Positions 1 through 8,433 of a DNA stretch of 64,000 bases are shown piece after piece. The translations under genes were made by a program, and so were the position numbers. A model generated the notes under the pieces. That model searched no databases and was not told the origin of the DNA. It worked only from the letters and a program-made list of their open reading frames with translations. Within the stretch, counting starts at the first letter, position 1, and each line of letters starts with the position of its first letter. Origin of the DNA: Zhongshania marina (GTDB taxonomy: Bacteria; Pseudomonadota; Gammaproteobacteria; Pseudomonadales; Spongiibacteraceae); contig NZ_PQGG01000007.1 of NCBI RefSeq assembly GCF_002915595.1, positions 124,001 to 188,000 of the forward strand, read 5' to 3'.

Positions 1-934
1 CACTCTCTTTGGTAAACGCCGCCTGCATCAGGAGCAAACGCGCCGCTTCCATTTCTGTGTAAGCGTCGGCGAGCATCCACTGCAAACCTTGGAAATTCGA
101 AATCGCCTGGCCAAATTGCTGGCGCTCTTTGGCGTAATCGCGGGCGTAATCTAAAGCCGCTTCACCCAAACCCAGCGCCAGTGAACCAATGCCAATACGA
201 CCGCCGGCGAGCTCACCCAGCGCAACTTGATAGCCACGGTTTAAGGTGCCCATTAAGGCAGACGCAGGGACGCGGCAATCATCAAAATACACTGGATTTG
301 TGGCTGAACCTTTCTGACCCATTTTTTCTTCGGCGGGGCCAACGGTCAAACCGGCTGTGTCACGTTCAACCAAGAAACAGGAAATGCCCTTGCCACGCGG
401 CGCGTCTTTATCTGTCACCGCCCACACCACAAACACTCCGGCGTATTCGGCGCTGGTGATGTAGGCTTTGGAACCGTTCAGGACCCAGCTATCGCCATCG
501 CGCACTGCTGAGGTTTTCATGCCCGAAGGGTCTGAACCCGCACCCGACTCAGTTAAACAAAAGCCGGCCGCCAAATATTCACCTGAACAAATCTTAGGCA
601 GGTATGTACGCTTTTGATCTTCGCTCGCAACGGCCTGTATAACCTCGGCCACCATATTGGTCACCGACACCGTCACCGCAGTAGACGCACAGCCCCGCGC
701 CAAACCGGTAATAGCAAGGCTAAAGGCGATAGAACCCGCCTCGGTGCCACCTAAGTCGGCGCCGATGTTCAGGCCCATAAAACCAAGATCTGCGAGCTTT
801 TTAAGATTCGCTAAAAACTCTTCCTTACCTTTTCCTTCATCCAATTTAGCCGCGTTTGGCACCAGCTCTTTAGCCGCAAAATCCGCCGCCGTTTGCTGGA
901 TAAACTGCTGCTCTTCACTGAGATTTAAATTCAT
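1..934 (-). CDS. acyl-CoA dehydrogenase, 3' end beyond the window
   Basis: This gene reads leftward from an ATG at 934 and stays open to base 1, so about 311 of the usual ~380 residues are visible. It is an FAD flavoenzyme that makes the trans-2 double bond in an acyl-CoA, the first step of beta-oxidation. The N-terminal alpha-helical domain is followed near residue 125 by LTESGAGSD, the FAD/substrate signature of the family, and then by the middle beta-domain (GSKAYIT, MGQKGSATNPVYFDDCRVP). The C-terminal helices contain RQQFGQAISNFQGLQWMLAD. The catalytic glutamate expected near residue 365 falls outside the window. It follows the thiolase gene by 75 bases on the same strand, so it is probably the third gene of the operon. 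Chain-length preference cannot be read from the sequence. Confidence 0.93.
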   Translation of the reverse strand, partial: MNLNLSEEQQFIQQTAADFAAKELVPNAAKLDEGKGKEEFLANLKKLADLGFMGLNIGADLGGTEAGSIAFSLAITGLARGCASTAVTVSVTNMVAEVIQAVASEDQKRTYLPKICSGEYLAAGFCLTESGAGSDPSGMKTSAVRDGDSWVLNGSKAYITSAEYAGVFVVWAVTDKDAPRGKGISCFLVERDTAGLTVGPAEEKMGQKGSATNPVYFDDCRVPASALMGTLNRGYQVALGELAGGRIGIGSLALGLGEAALDYARDYAKERQQFGQAISNFQGLQWMLADAYTEMEAARLLLMQAAFTKES

Positions 935-1009
935 GCACCTAACCTTGCTATTTGAAATTTGAAGAAAAATAAAAACAGGAGATGCTCGGCACCCCCTGTT
1001 TTAAAGAGG

Positions 1010-2242
1010 CTATATACGCTCGATGATAATCGCGGGCGCCATACCACCTGCGGTACACATGGTAATTAAGCCGCGCTTTAAATTACGACGCTCTAATTCA
1101 TCTAAAACTGTTCCGATGAGGATTGAACCCGTCGCACCTATCGGGTGACCCAAGGCCATTGAGCCGCCGTTGACATTAATCTTGTCACGGTCAATATTCA
1201 GCTTGCGGATAAAGCGTTCCAGCACTACAGCAAAAGCTTCGTTGACTTCAAACAAGTCGATGTCATCTACCGTTAAGCCCGCTTTCTTAAGGACTTTTTC
1301 TGCTGCCGCAACCGGCGCATTTAGCATTAAGGTTGGGCAATCACCCATATTCGCCATTGCCACAATTTTTGCCCGCGGCTTCCAGCCTTGCTTGGTTGCG
1401 TACTCCGGCGAGGCCAATAAAATTGCCGCTGCACCATCGACCACGCCCGAAGAATTACCCGCATGGTGAACGTGGTTAATTTCAATATCAGGATACTTTT
1501 GCTGCATTAATTTGCGATAAGTTAGACCATTTTCATCCAACTCTTTATCGGCCAGCGCAGGGAAAGAGGGCTTGAGTTGCGACAAGGTCTCTAAGGTCGT
1601 ACCTGGACGTGGAAACTCTTCTTTATCCAAGGCCAAACTGCCGTCTTCGTGATAAACCGGCACAACACTTTTCTTGAAATAGCCATTCTCAATAGCATGA
1701 GCCGCACGCTGCTGACTAACCACCGCCAACTTATCTAAGGCTTCACGATCAATGCCTTCTAATGTTGCAATGGTATCTGCACACACACCTTGATGGCTTT
1801 GCGGATGACGTTCGCGCAGGCGCAAATTGCCGCTGTCCATTATTTCTGGCAAGCCATTGTCGTGGCCATAGCTAGACATCATCTCGGCACCACCGGCAAT
1901 GACAAGGTCTTCCATGCCAGACATAATCGACGCCGCTGCTATATTCACACTGGTAATACCTGAACCACAAAAGCGATCCAGTGTTACACCGCTTGAGCGA
2001 ATATCGAAACCCGCATCCAAGGCTGACATCCGCCCCATATCCCCGGCGTGACGACCGCGCTGACAACTTGTGCCCCACACGACATCATCCACTTCGGCGG
2101 TATTTATTTTATTGCGCTCAACCAACGCTTTTAGCACGCAGGCACCCAGTTGCTGCGGGTGAATCTCTGCCAGTGCGCCCTTGCCTAATTTACCTATGCC
2201 ACGGGGTGTACGGCAGGCGTCTATAATCCATGCTTCACTCAT
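1010..2242 (-). CDS. acetyl-CoA acyltransferase (thiolase family)
   Basis: A 410-residue type II thiolase that cleaves 3-ketoacyl-CoA with CoA, or in reverse condenses two acyl-CoAs. The nucleophilic cysteine is Cys92 in DRFCGSGITS. The active-site histidine is His366 in GGSMALGHPIGATG and the second catalytic cysteine is Cys396 in MCTAGGMAP. NEAFAVVLERF is the usual NEAF motif. Length is normal for the family (390-430). GAGGAA lies 7 bases before the ATG, supporting this start. It sits between an HSD10-like dehydrogenase (91 bases upstream) and an acyl-CoA dehydrogenase (75 bases downstream), which points to fatty-acid degradation and not acetoacetyl-CoA synthesis. Whether it acts on straight-chain, branched or ring-derived acyl-CoA is unknown. 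Confidence 0.95.
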   Translation of the reverse strand: MSEAWIIDACRTPRGIGKLGKGALAEIHPQQLGACVLKALVERNKINTAEVDDVVWGTSCQRGRHAGDMGRMSALDAGFDIRSSGVTLDRFCGSGITSVNIAAASIMSGMEDLVIAGGAEMMSSYGHDNGLPEIMDSGNLRLRERHPQSHQGVCADTIATLEGIDREALDKLAVVSQQRAAHAIENGYFKKSVVPVYHEDGSLALDKEEFPRPGTTLETLSQLKPSFPALADKELDENGLTYRKLMQQKYPDIEINHVHHAGNSSGVVDGAAAILLASPEYATKQGWKPRAKIVAMANMGDCPTLMLNAPVAAAEKVLKKAGLTVDDIDLFEVNEAFAVVLERFIRKLNIDRDKINVNGGSMALGHPIGATGSILIGTVLDELERRNLKRGLITMCTAGGMAPAIIIERI

Positions 2243-2333
2243 AGTTAATTCCTCAATCGTTTATAAACCAAACACGTCTTAACGAAGGCCTGCTCTGGCC
2301 GTACTTAAGGCGCTACCAGCGGTAAGCCAGTGC

Positions 2334-3104
2334 TTATTTTGGTTGCATCCGCAAACCGGCATCCATGCGGATACACTCGCCGTTGATGTAATCATTCTCA
2401 ATAATACTGGTGACCATATGCGCAATTTCAGGCGCGCGGCCAAGACGCTTAGGGAATAAGGGTGTGCTGCTCAGGGCTTGATAAACAGGCGCAGGCAGCG
2501 ACTCAAACATGGGAGTATTTATCAGCCCAGGGGCGATGGTGTTTACACGAATACCCACGGTTGATAGGTCCCGAGCAATCGGCAATGTCATGCCCACAAT
2601 ACCGCCTTTACTGGCACTGTATGCGGCCTGACCAACTTGTCCCTCAAACGCGGCAACAGAGGCGGTGTTTACAATCGCACCGCGAACACCGTCTTCGTTG
2701 TCTGGCGTGTTCTTGGCCATTTGCTCGGCACATAGCCGCAGTACATTAAAGGTCCCGGTTAAATTTACAGCCAAGGTTTTTTGCCATAAATCCAAGGGGA
2801 AGGGGCCATCTTTACCTAGGGTTTTACTGCCGGTAGCAATGCCCGCGCAATTAACACAGATATGAATAGCACCAAATGCCGCCATAGTGGCGTTCACACC
2901 GGCTTGCACAGATTCTTCACTAGTAACGTTAACGTCGGCAAACATCACCGCATCACCAAGCTCAGCAACCGCCGCTTCACCCGCCGCCGCATTCATGTCG
3001 AAAATCGCTGCTTTGGCACCAAGGCTCACCAAACGCTTCACTATTTCTAAACCCATGCCCGACGCGCCGCCGCTGACAACCGCTACCTTACCTTTAATGT
3101 CCAT
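2334..3104 (-). CDS. 3-hydroxyacyl-CoA dehydrogenase, HSD10-like short-chain dehydrogenase
   Basis: A 256-residue SDR. The cofactor loop SGGASGMG (11-18), NCAG (85-88, a variant of NNAG) and the catalytic set Ser149, Tyr162 and Lys166 (YSASK) are all present. The C-terminal stretch TPLFPKRLGRAPEIAHMV resembles the type II 3-hydroxyacyl-CoA dehydrogenase/HSD17B10 subgroup, which oxidises 3-hydroxyacyl-CoA (including 2-methyl-branched) with NAD. I place the start at 3104 because GGAGG lies 8 bases upstream; an in-frame start at 3149 lacks such a site and would add residues not seen in the family. It is first in a leftward operon with thiolase and acyl-CoA dehydrogenase and is divergent from an AraC regulator. 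The assignment to HSD10 over a generic SDR is inference from overall resemblance and context. Confidence 0.88.
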   Translation of the reverse strand: MDIKGKVAVVSGGASGMGLEIVKRLVSLGAKAAIFDMNAAAGEAAVAELGDAVMFADVNVTSEESVQAGVNATMAAFGAIHICVNCAGIATGSKTLGKDGPFPLDLWQKTLAVNLTGTFNVLRLCAEQMAKNTPDNEDGVRGAIVNTASVAAFEGQVGQAAYSASKGGIVGMTLPIARDLSTVGIRVNTIAPGLINTPMFESLPAPVYQALSSTPLFPKRLGRAPEIAHMVTSIIENDYINGECIRMDAGLRMQPK

Positions 3105-3227
3105 TATCAAGCCTCCAAAAATTGGGAATGCATCACGCAGGGGTGACAATATTTTCTAGCGGCTCATACTCCATTCAATACACAAAGAAAACAATGACGC
3201 AAAGCAAGACAAAAATAGACATTTTGT

Positions 3228-3233
3228 TATAAT
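3228..3233 (+). promoter_or_regulatory. candidate -10 box for the AraC-family regulator
   Basis: A perfect TATAAT lies 30 bases before the regulator's ATG at 3264, inside the 159-base divergent spacer with the dehydrogenase gene. No good -35 hexamer is visible 16-18 bases upstream, so the promoter may need an activator or be weak. Confidence 0.4.
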
Positions 3234-3263
3234 GGCAAACTCCTCCAAAGCGAGCGCATATCG

Positions 3264-4277
3264 ATGCGATCCCCCAGCATATCCATTTACTTTATTCAGG
3301 CTTGCCTAAAAAACCTAAGCCACAGACCCGATACGCAGCGGGAATTACTGGCTAAAAATCATATTTCTCCCGCTATTTTGCAATCGACCACCGCCCGCGT
3401 GCCGGCAGAAAATTATGCCGACCTGCTGCGCGACACCATGCAAGAAATGGATGATGAGTTAATGGGTTACGGCAGCATGCCACAAAAATTAGGCTGCTGG
3501 AGTACGATGGTAGAACTAGCGGCCAACTCAGCTAATTTGGGAGAGGGCTTAAAAAAGCTCACCCGCTTCTATCGCCTCGTTCCCTGGGGTTTAGAAACCA
3601 GATTAAGCACCGATAATAATGGCAATGCCTATGTTTCCTTAAGCCACAGCAACGACGCACACGGCCGCAGGCAATTTGATCCCTATTTATATGAATCATT
3701 TTTGTTCTACATTCACCGCACTGCGAACTGGCTTATCGGCCGCCAAATTCCGCTGCACGCCGTCGATTTTTGCTTTGCAGAAACGCAGCACCGTGCGGTG
3801 TATTGGGATATGTACTTTTGCAAAGATATTTATTTTCAGCAGCCCCTGTCGCAACTGCGGTTCTCCGCGTCGATGTTGGAGCTACCGGTGGCGAAGTCAG
3901 CTCAGGCAATTAGCGCGTTTTTAATACATGTGAATCAGGCCATGATCACGCAAATCTACGCCCAAAAAAGCTGGCACTACAAAGTCAGCACGCGACTGGA
4001 GTCACAACTCAGCGACAATCCCTCCTTTGGTGATTTTGCCAAGGGCTTTAATATTCACCCCCATACCCTGCGCAACTACCTTCGCGATGAGGGTTTTCAA
4101 TACCAAGATATAAAAGATCGTGTCCGCCGCGACAGCGCCATTTTCTATTTGAGTTCGCGGGGTAAAAGCGTAGAGGAAACCGCCGCATTAACAGGATTTT
4201 CTGAAGCCAGCGCATTTATTAGAGCCTTTAAAAAATGGACAGGAAACACCCCCATCCACTACAAACGCAAATCATAA
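3264..4277 (+). CDS. AraC-family transcriptional regulator (OruR-like, arabinose-binding-type N-domain)
   Basis: A 337-residue regulator. Residues ~20-210 resemble the AraC-type arabinose-binding domain found in OruR and related proteins (LGEGLKKLTRFYRLVPWGLETRL; then VDFCFAETQHRAVYWDMYF). Residues ~235-335 form the double helix-turn-helix, with HPHTLRNYLRDEG in the first HTH and SVEETAALTGFSEASAFIRAFKKWTGNTP in the second. It is divergent from the beta-oxidation operon starting at 3104 and ends 8 bases from the convergent GlxA-type gene. The natural inference is that it controls the neighbouring acyl-CoA genes in response to an acyl or related ligand; the ligand is not known. Length and domain order are normal for the family. 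Confidence 0.9.
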   Translation: MRSPSISIYFIQACLKNLSHRPDTQRELLAKNHISPAILQSTTARVPAENYADLLRDTMQEMDDELMGYGSMPQKLGCWSTMVELAANSANLGEGLKKLTRFYRLVPWGLETRLSTDNNGNAYVSLSHSNDAHGRRQFDPYLYESFLFYIHRTANWLIGRQIPLHAVDFCFAETQHRAVYWDMYFCKDIYFQQPLSQLRFSASMLELPVAKSAQAISAFLIHVNQAMITQIYAQKSWHYKVSTRLESQLSDNPSFGDFAKGFNIHPHTLRNYLRDEGFQYQDIKDRVRRDSAIFYLSSRGKSVEETAALTGFSEASAFIRAFKKWTGNTPIHYKRKS

Positions 4278-4285
4278 ACCCGCTC

Positions 4286-5269
4286 TTAATGGCTGAATTT
4301 TTGTCGGTATGAGCGCGGGGTCAATCCTGTTTTGCGCTGAAACAGCCGGTTAAATGAGCTTATATCGGTGTAGCCAATACGCTGCACAATTAGCTCTGTT
4401 GACAGCCCCGTACCCTCCAATAATTTCTTAGCCGCCTCAATACGCACATTTTGCAAATAGCTGTTTGGCGTGTCGCCCACCGCCTCTTTAAAACGGCGCA
4501 TTAAAGTACGGGAGCTAACGTGGAACTGGCCGGCGAGCGCGTCCAATGAAAATGGCTTACTGAGATTTTTTTCGAGACAGTCCTGTACCGACCTCACCAG
4601 CGGATCGCTGTGATCATGCTGGCGCGGTAAAATTAAATACGGCGCTTGCTGGGTTAAATTGGTATCCACCAACAGGGTTTTTGCACATAGCGACGCCACC
4701 GCCTTCCCCATAAAGCGCTCAACTAATACCAAGGCCGCAAGCATCTCGGCACCATTGGCACCGCCGGTAATGAGTCGAGATTCGTCAACCAATAATTTAC
4801 TCGCGTCTAAACGAATATCCGGATAACGCTGCCTAAACTGCTCAGCCAGCCACCAGCTCGTAGTCGCGCTGCGACCATTCAGCAAACCTGTTTCTGCTAA
4901 TACAAAGCTGCTGGTGCAATGTGCACATACAATACAGTCATTCGCATATTGGCGAGCAAGCCACTCAATTATATTGCTCATTGCCGCCAACTTTTGACTG
5001 AACATTCGTCCGCCGGGGTAATTCATTGCCGGCACCACAACAATACTGCCCGCCTCCGCTTCTAGTAGCGCGCCATCAACCGCAACCCGCAGACCAGATG
5101 CAGTTTTAACCGGCAGCCCATCTTCCGACAATACCTGCCAAGTAAACCCACCTTCCCGCCCCTGATACTGCTCACGCCAATGGGAGTTCGCGACCAAATA
5201 CAAATCCTGAGGATTCGCCAAACTCCCCGCATAACAGCCCTCATAGGCCAACACATATACTTTTGGCAT
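4286..5269 (-). CDS. GlxA-family AraC-type regulator (DJ-1/PfpI domain + HTH)
   Basis: A 327-residue regulator with an N-terminal DJ-1/PfpI-like domain (about 1-170, with the core CAHCTSSFVLAETGLLNGR) and a C-terminal AraC HTH pair (about 225-325, FHVSSRTLMRRFKEAVGDTP and ELIVQRIGYTDISSFNRLFQRKTGLTPRSYRQKF). Proteins with this build regulate catabolic genes for amines, amino acids and similar small molecules. The start at 5269 has GGAG 8 bases upstream; a GTG at 5281 preceded by AAGGAT is an alternative that adds four residues. It is transcribed away from the nitronate monooxygenase gene, with nested inverted repeats in the spacer that could be its operator. Confidence 0.9.
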   Translation of the reverse strand: MPKVYVLAYEGCYAGSLANPQDLYLVANSHWREQYQGREGGFTWQVLSEDGLPVKTASGLRVAVDGALLEAEAGSIVVVPAMNYPGGRMFSQKLAAMSNIIEWLARQYANDCIVCAHCTSSFVLAETGLLNGRSATTSWWLAEQFRQRYPDIRLDASKLLVDESRLITGGANGAEMLAALVLVERFMGKAVASLCAKTLLVDTNLTQQAPYLILPRQHDHSDPLVRSVQDCLEKNLSKPFSLDALAGQFHVSSRTLMRRFKEAVGDTPNSYLQNVRIEAAKKLLEGTGLSTELIVQRIGYTDISSFNRLFQRKTGLTPRSYRQKFSH

Positions 5270-5286
5270 CCCGCTCTCCACCTATC

Positions 5287-5359
5287 CTTAAGCGCTAGTG
5301 TCTATATCAGCATATTTAATGTCAATACAGACACTACCTCCACCGCGCTTAAGACACTA
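5287..5359. promoter_or_regulatory. nested and direct repeats in the divergent regulator/oxidoreductase spacer
   Basis: The spacer between 5269 and 5400 holds an outer inverted repeat CTTAAGCG (5287-5294) / CGCTTAAG (5346-5353) and an inner one TAGTGTCT (5296-5303) / AGACACTA (5329-5336). A further copy of AGACACTA is at 5352-5359, a direct repeat 23 bases from the previous one. The half-sites are perfect 8-mers. The position suggests operator sites for the GlxA-type regulator controlling itself and the gene at 5400. This is inference from arrangement. Confidence 0.55.
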
Positions 5360-5399
5360 AAGTAACTAACTCAAACAGGCCCTAAAAGAGTGTTTCAAT

Positions 5400-6377
5400 A
5401 TGTCCCTACCTGAGCTGCTTAAAAACAGACTGCAATTACCCGCTGTAGCCGCCCCGATGTTTCTGGCGTCTGGCCCAGATCTTGTTATCGAAACCTGTAA
5501 AGCAGGCATGGTCGGTTCATTCCCAGCCCTAAATCAACGCAGCAGCGATGGCTTTGAGGAATGGCTGAATACCATTAATGCCGAGCTGGCGAGCTTCGAA
5601 GAAAGCACCGCTACCAAACCCGCCCCCTTTGCCGTTAATTTGATTGTGCACAAAACCAATCCACGCTTAGAGGCTGATCTCGCTCTCTGTGTAAAGCACA
5701 AGGTGCCAATCATCATCACCTCTTTGGGCGCAGTAAAATCGGTTATTGACGCAGTACATAGCTACGGCGGCCTAGTTTTTCACGACGTAATTAACGCTCG
5801 CCATGCCCGTAAAGCAGCGGATGCTGGCGTCGATGGCTTAATCGCCGTATGTGCTGGAGCCGGCGGCCATGCCGGTAGCACCAATCCCTTTGCACTGGTT
5901 GCGGAAATACGGGAATTTTTCGACAAGACTTTATTACTAGCCGGCGCCATTTCAAAAGGTAGCGATATCGCTGCGGCAAAAGTGATGGGGGCTGACCTCG
6001 CCTATATGGGCACACGCTTTATCAACACCCAAGAAAGCCTGGTACAGCCGGAATATAAACAAATGATTGTTGATTCCGGCTCTAGCGATATTGTTTACAC
6101 ACCAAATATTTCCGGTGTCTTCGCTAACTTTCTTAAGCCGAGTATTGTTAATGCCGGATTGGATCCCAACAACTTAGCGCCAAAAACAGATGTCGATTTT
6201 GGCGAAGAGCTAGAAGTGGATGCCGACCATAAATCCGGTGACAAAGCCGGTGGCGCCTGGAAACAAATTTGGTCTGCGGGACAAGGCGTTGGCGCAATTA
6301 ACAACATTCCCAGCACGGCAGAATTAGTTGCCAAGCTGAAACAGGAATACCAAGAAGCGGCCTCTGCACTAAAGTAA
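5400..6377 (+). CDS. nitronate monooxygenase / 2-nitropropane dioxygenase-family flavoprotein
   Basis: A 325-residue FMN TIM-barrel protein. Family features are the N-terminal LPAVAAPMFLASGPDLV, the central FHDVINARHARKAADAGVDGLIAV, the loop AGAGGHAG carrying the conserved histidine, and the phosphate-binding AGAISKGSDIAAAKVMGADLAYMGTRF. Members oxidise nitronates such as propionate-3-nitronate, and many act as detoxifying enzymes; others in the fold are enoyl-ACP reductases or dehydrogenases. Length is normal (320-360). The gene is divergent from a GlxA-type regulator, which is the likely controller, and is followed by a clear intrinsic terminator, so it is probably monocistronic. The real substrate is not predictable from sequence. 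Confidence 0.88.
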   Translation: MSLPELLKNRLQLPAVAAPMFLASGPDLVIETCKAGMVGSFPALNQRSSDGFEEWLNTINAELASFEESTATKPAPFAVNLIVHKTNPRLEADLALCVKHKVPIIITSLGAVKSVIDAVHSYGGLVFHDVINARHARKAADAGVDGLIAVCAGAGGHAGSTNPFALVAEIREFFDKTLLLAGAISKGSDIAAAKVMGADLAYMGTRFINTQESLVQPEYKQMIVDSGSSDIVYTPNISGVFANFLKPSIVNAGLDPNNLAPKTDVDFGEELEVDADHKSGDKAGGAWKQIWSAGQGVGAINNIPSTAELVAKLKQEYQEAASALK

Positions 6378-6398
6378 AAATTAAGATTTTCTCATTAC

Positions 6399-6427
6399 AG
6401 CGCCGATTAAAATATCGGCGCTTTTTT
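6399..6427 (+). terminator. intrinsic terminator after the nitronate monooxygenase gene
   Basis: A nine-base perfect stem AGCGCCGAT / ATCGGCGCT with loop TAAAAT, followed by a run of six T. It lies 22 bases after the stop codon. Confidence 0.92.
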
Positions 6428-6869
6428 ATTTTCTTCTAACATTATTTTTCAGTAATCCTCCTCACAAAAAACGCTAAGTTTACAGTCTATACATTGCACC
6501 CATATTGAACTTTCACCGCCGCTCACACCCATAAATTTACAACTATATAACTAAATCAATAACATCAAAGTCTGAAGGCGCCCAAGGAAACCCAATATTT
6601 TATTAGCAATTAATATAAGCCAACATAACAAGGACTTATTGGTAATCTTGCGAATCAATTAAATTCACATTAATAAGGCCGCAGCCCCCGAAAAACCTGC
6701 GCATAGTGTTGATTTTTATAAGCAAGCTCACGCAAACTGTTTACTCAAAAAAGAACGCACCAAGCCCGAAGATGCCGCAACTGCGGCTGTAGTAATCGGC
6801 TAGCTCAATGACACTAGCTGAGCGCACACCCGCGCTCATAGACACATAAAACAGACGAGGAAATCGTGC
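6428..6869. other. 442-base AT-rich non-coding stretch, leader of the wax ester synthase gene
   Basis: No convincing gene is visible. Close to the downstream gene there are two hairpins: GCCGC/GCGGC with loop AACT (6774-6787) and TGAGCGC/GCGCTCA with loop ACACCC (6819-6838), the second ending 31 bases before the ATG. GAGGAA at 6856-6861 is the ribosome site for 6870. A promoter could not be assigned with confidence. Confidence 0.45.
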
Positions 6870-8396
6870 ATGAAGCAACTGTCCCAATTTGATTCCATAT
6901 TCGTCTATAACGAAACCACATCCACACCGCTACACATCAGCCCAATACTGATATACGACCCCAGCACCGCGACTGACGGACTAGTTAGATTTAAAGATAT
7001 TCTCGCTAAATTTAAAGAGCGTATTCACAAGTCGCCGGTATTTCGTAGAAAGCTCGTCCGCGTTCCATTTAATCTCGACAGCCCCTATTGGGTTGAAGAC
7101 AAAAACTTCGATTTAGAATTCCACATTCGCCATATCGCACTTCCTCAACCGGGTGACTGGCGGCAGTTTTGTATATTGCTAGCGCGTCTACACAGCCGGC
7201 CACTGGATTTAAACAGACCGCCGTGGGAGGCATATATTATTGAAGGTCTGGACAATATAAATGGCATGCCAACTGGCTGCTTTGCGATGTATCTTAAAAT
7301 TCATCACAGTGCCATTGATGGTGCAACCGGTAATCAGATCATAGAGGCACTTCACGACCTTGAACCGAACTCGGTGATCATCACTGATCCCGATAATTGG
7401 GAAGGAGAGGATGAGCCTAGCTCATACATGCTACTCAAAAACGCTTATTTGAGTATGTTCAAATCGCCCAAAAAAGTGACCCGCTTAGTTAAGCAAATAA
7501 TCAACTCACGCCGCGAAGAAAACAAAGGCTATGCTGGGAAAGCCTTTGAAAATCACGGCGTTAAGGATCGCATACGCTTCAATAATACGGTAACACCACA
7601 CCGCGTTTTTGGCGGTCTGCGCATGGAGCTACAGGATCTAAAGCAGATTAAAAATACCGTCGGAGACTGCACATTAAACGACGTATTATTGAGCATTGTT
7701 GGCGGCGCGATGCGCAATTACCTGCTAGAAAAAAATGAGCTACCCGAAAACTCACTCGTTGCTGGCGTCCCAATTAGCACCCGAACCAAGGAAAACAGCA
7801 ATGCCGATGGCGGTAACGAAGTTGCAGGCATGCGCTTGCACCTTAGGACCGATATAGAAGACCCCATAGAACGACTCAAGTTAATACACAGCGACGCTAC
7901 CACCACTAAAGCCTATGCCAACGCAGTCGGCGTTGAATTGCTATCAACCATTGTAAATTCCATCCCATCTGGGCTCGCATCACTGGGTATGCGGGTAGCG
8001 GCGAACACTGGTCTGACAAGTAAAACACCAGTCTTCCACACCATCGTTACCAACGTGCCGGGGCCCCAATTTCCAATGTATATGTGTGGCGCAAAAGCGA
8101 TGACTTGGCTAGGCGCGGGCGCACCGCTAGACGGTGCAGGTTTGTTTCATACAGTAAACAGCTATTTTGGCGGCGTTTTTCTAACATTTATCTGTTGTCG
8201 CGAAATGATCCCAGACCCCGACTTCTACCACCAGTGCATCAATAACGCCTACCGCGATTTGCTGAACGCAGCGGAGGCCTTGCGTCAGCCAGCCGCTGAC
8301 AAAACAAACTCGACATCAAAAGTTGCGCCAAAGAGAAAGCCGCCGGCTAAAAAAGCTGCGAGCAAAATAAGCGCAGCGGCAGATAGCCCAAAATAA
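6870..8396 (+). CDS. wax ester synthase / diacylglycerol acyltransferase (WS/DGAT)
   Basis: A 508-residue bifunctional acyltransferase that joins acyl-CoA to fatty alcohols or diacylglycerol, giving wax esters and triacylglycerol as storage lipid. The catalytic HHxxxDG motif is HHSAIDG at 145-151. PLDLNRPPWEAYIIEGL (about 111-127) and NVPGPQFPMYMCGAKAM in the C-half are typical family blocks. The core is normal length (~460). Odd feature: the last 36 residues (473-508) form a lysine/alanine/proline tail with eight lysines (KVAPKRKPPAKKAASK), like histone H1 or PHA-granule proteins that touch DNA. GAGGAA precedes the ATG. It is followed at 37 bases by an SDR and then an acyl-CoA ligase, making a lipid-synthesis cluster. 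Confidence 0.93.
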   Translation: MKQLSQFDSIFVYNETTSTPLHISPILIYDPSTATDGLVRFKDILAKFKERIHKSPVFRRKLVRVPFNLDSPYWVEDKNFDLEFHIRHIALPQPGDWRQFCILLARLHSRPLDLNRPPWEAYIIEGLDNINGMPTGCFAMYLKIHHSAIDGATGNQIIEALHDLEPNSVIITDPDNWEGEDEPSSYMLLKNAYLSMFKSPKKVTRLVKQIINSRREENKGYAGKAFENHGVKDRIRFNNTVTPHRVFGGLRMELQDLKQIKNTVGDCTLNDVLLSIVGGAMRNYLLEKNELPENSLVAGVPISTRTKENSNADGGNEVAGMRLHLRTDIEDPIERLKLIHSDATTTKAYANAVGVELLSTIVNSIPSGLASLGMRVAANTGLTSKTPVFHTIVTNVPGPQFPMYMCGAKAMTWLGAGAPLDGAGLFHTVNSYFGGVFLTFICCREMIPDPDFYHQCINNAYRDLLNAAEALRQPAADKTNSTSKVAPKRKPPAKKAASKISAAADSPK

Positions 8397-8433
8397 TTTT
8401 GGCCATATTTTAGACACAAGGATTATAAGCACT

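Noticed and set aside
6660-6803. An open stretch of about 43 codons ending at the TAG at 6801-6803
   Set aside because: It looks mildly protein-like but has no ATG, GTG or TTG start with a ribosome site; treated as leader sequence.
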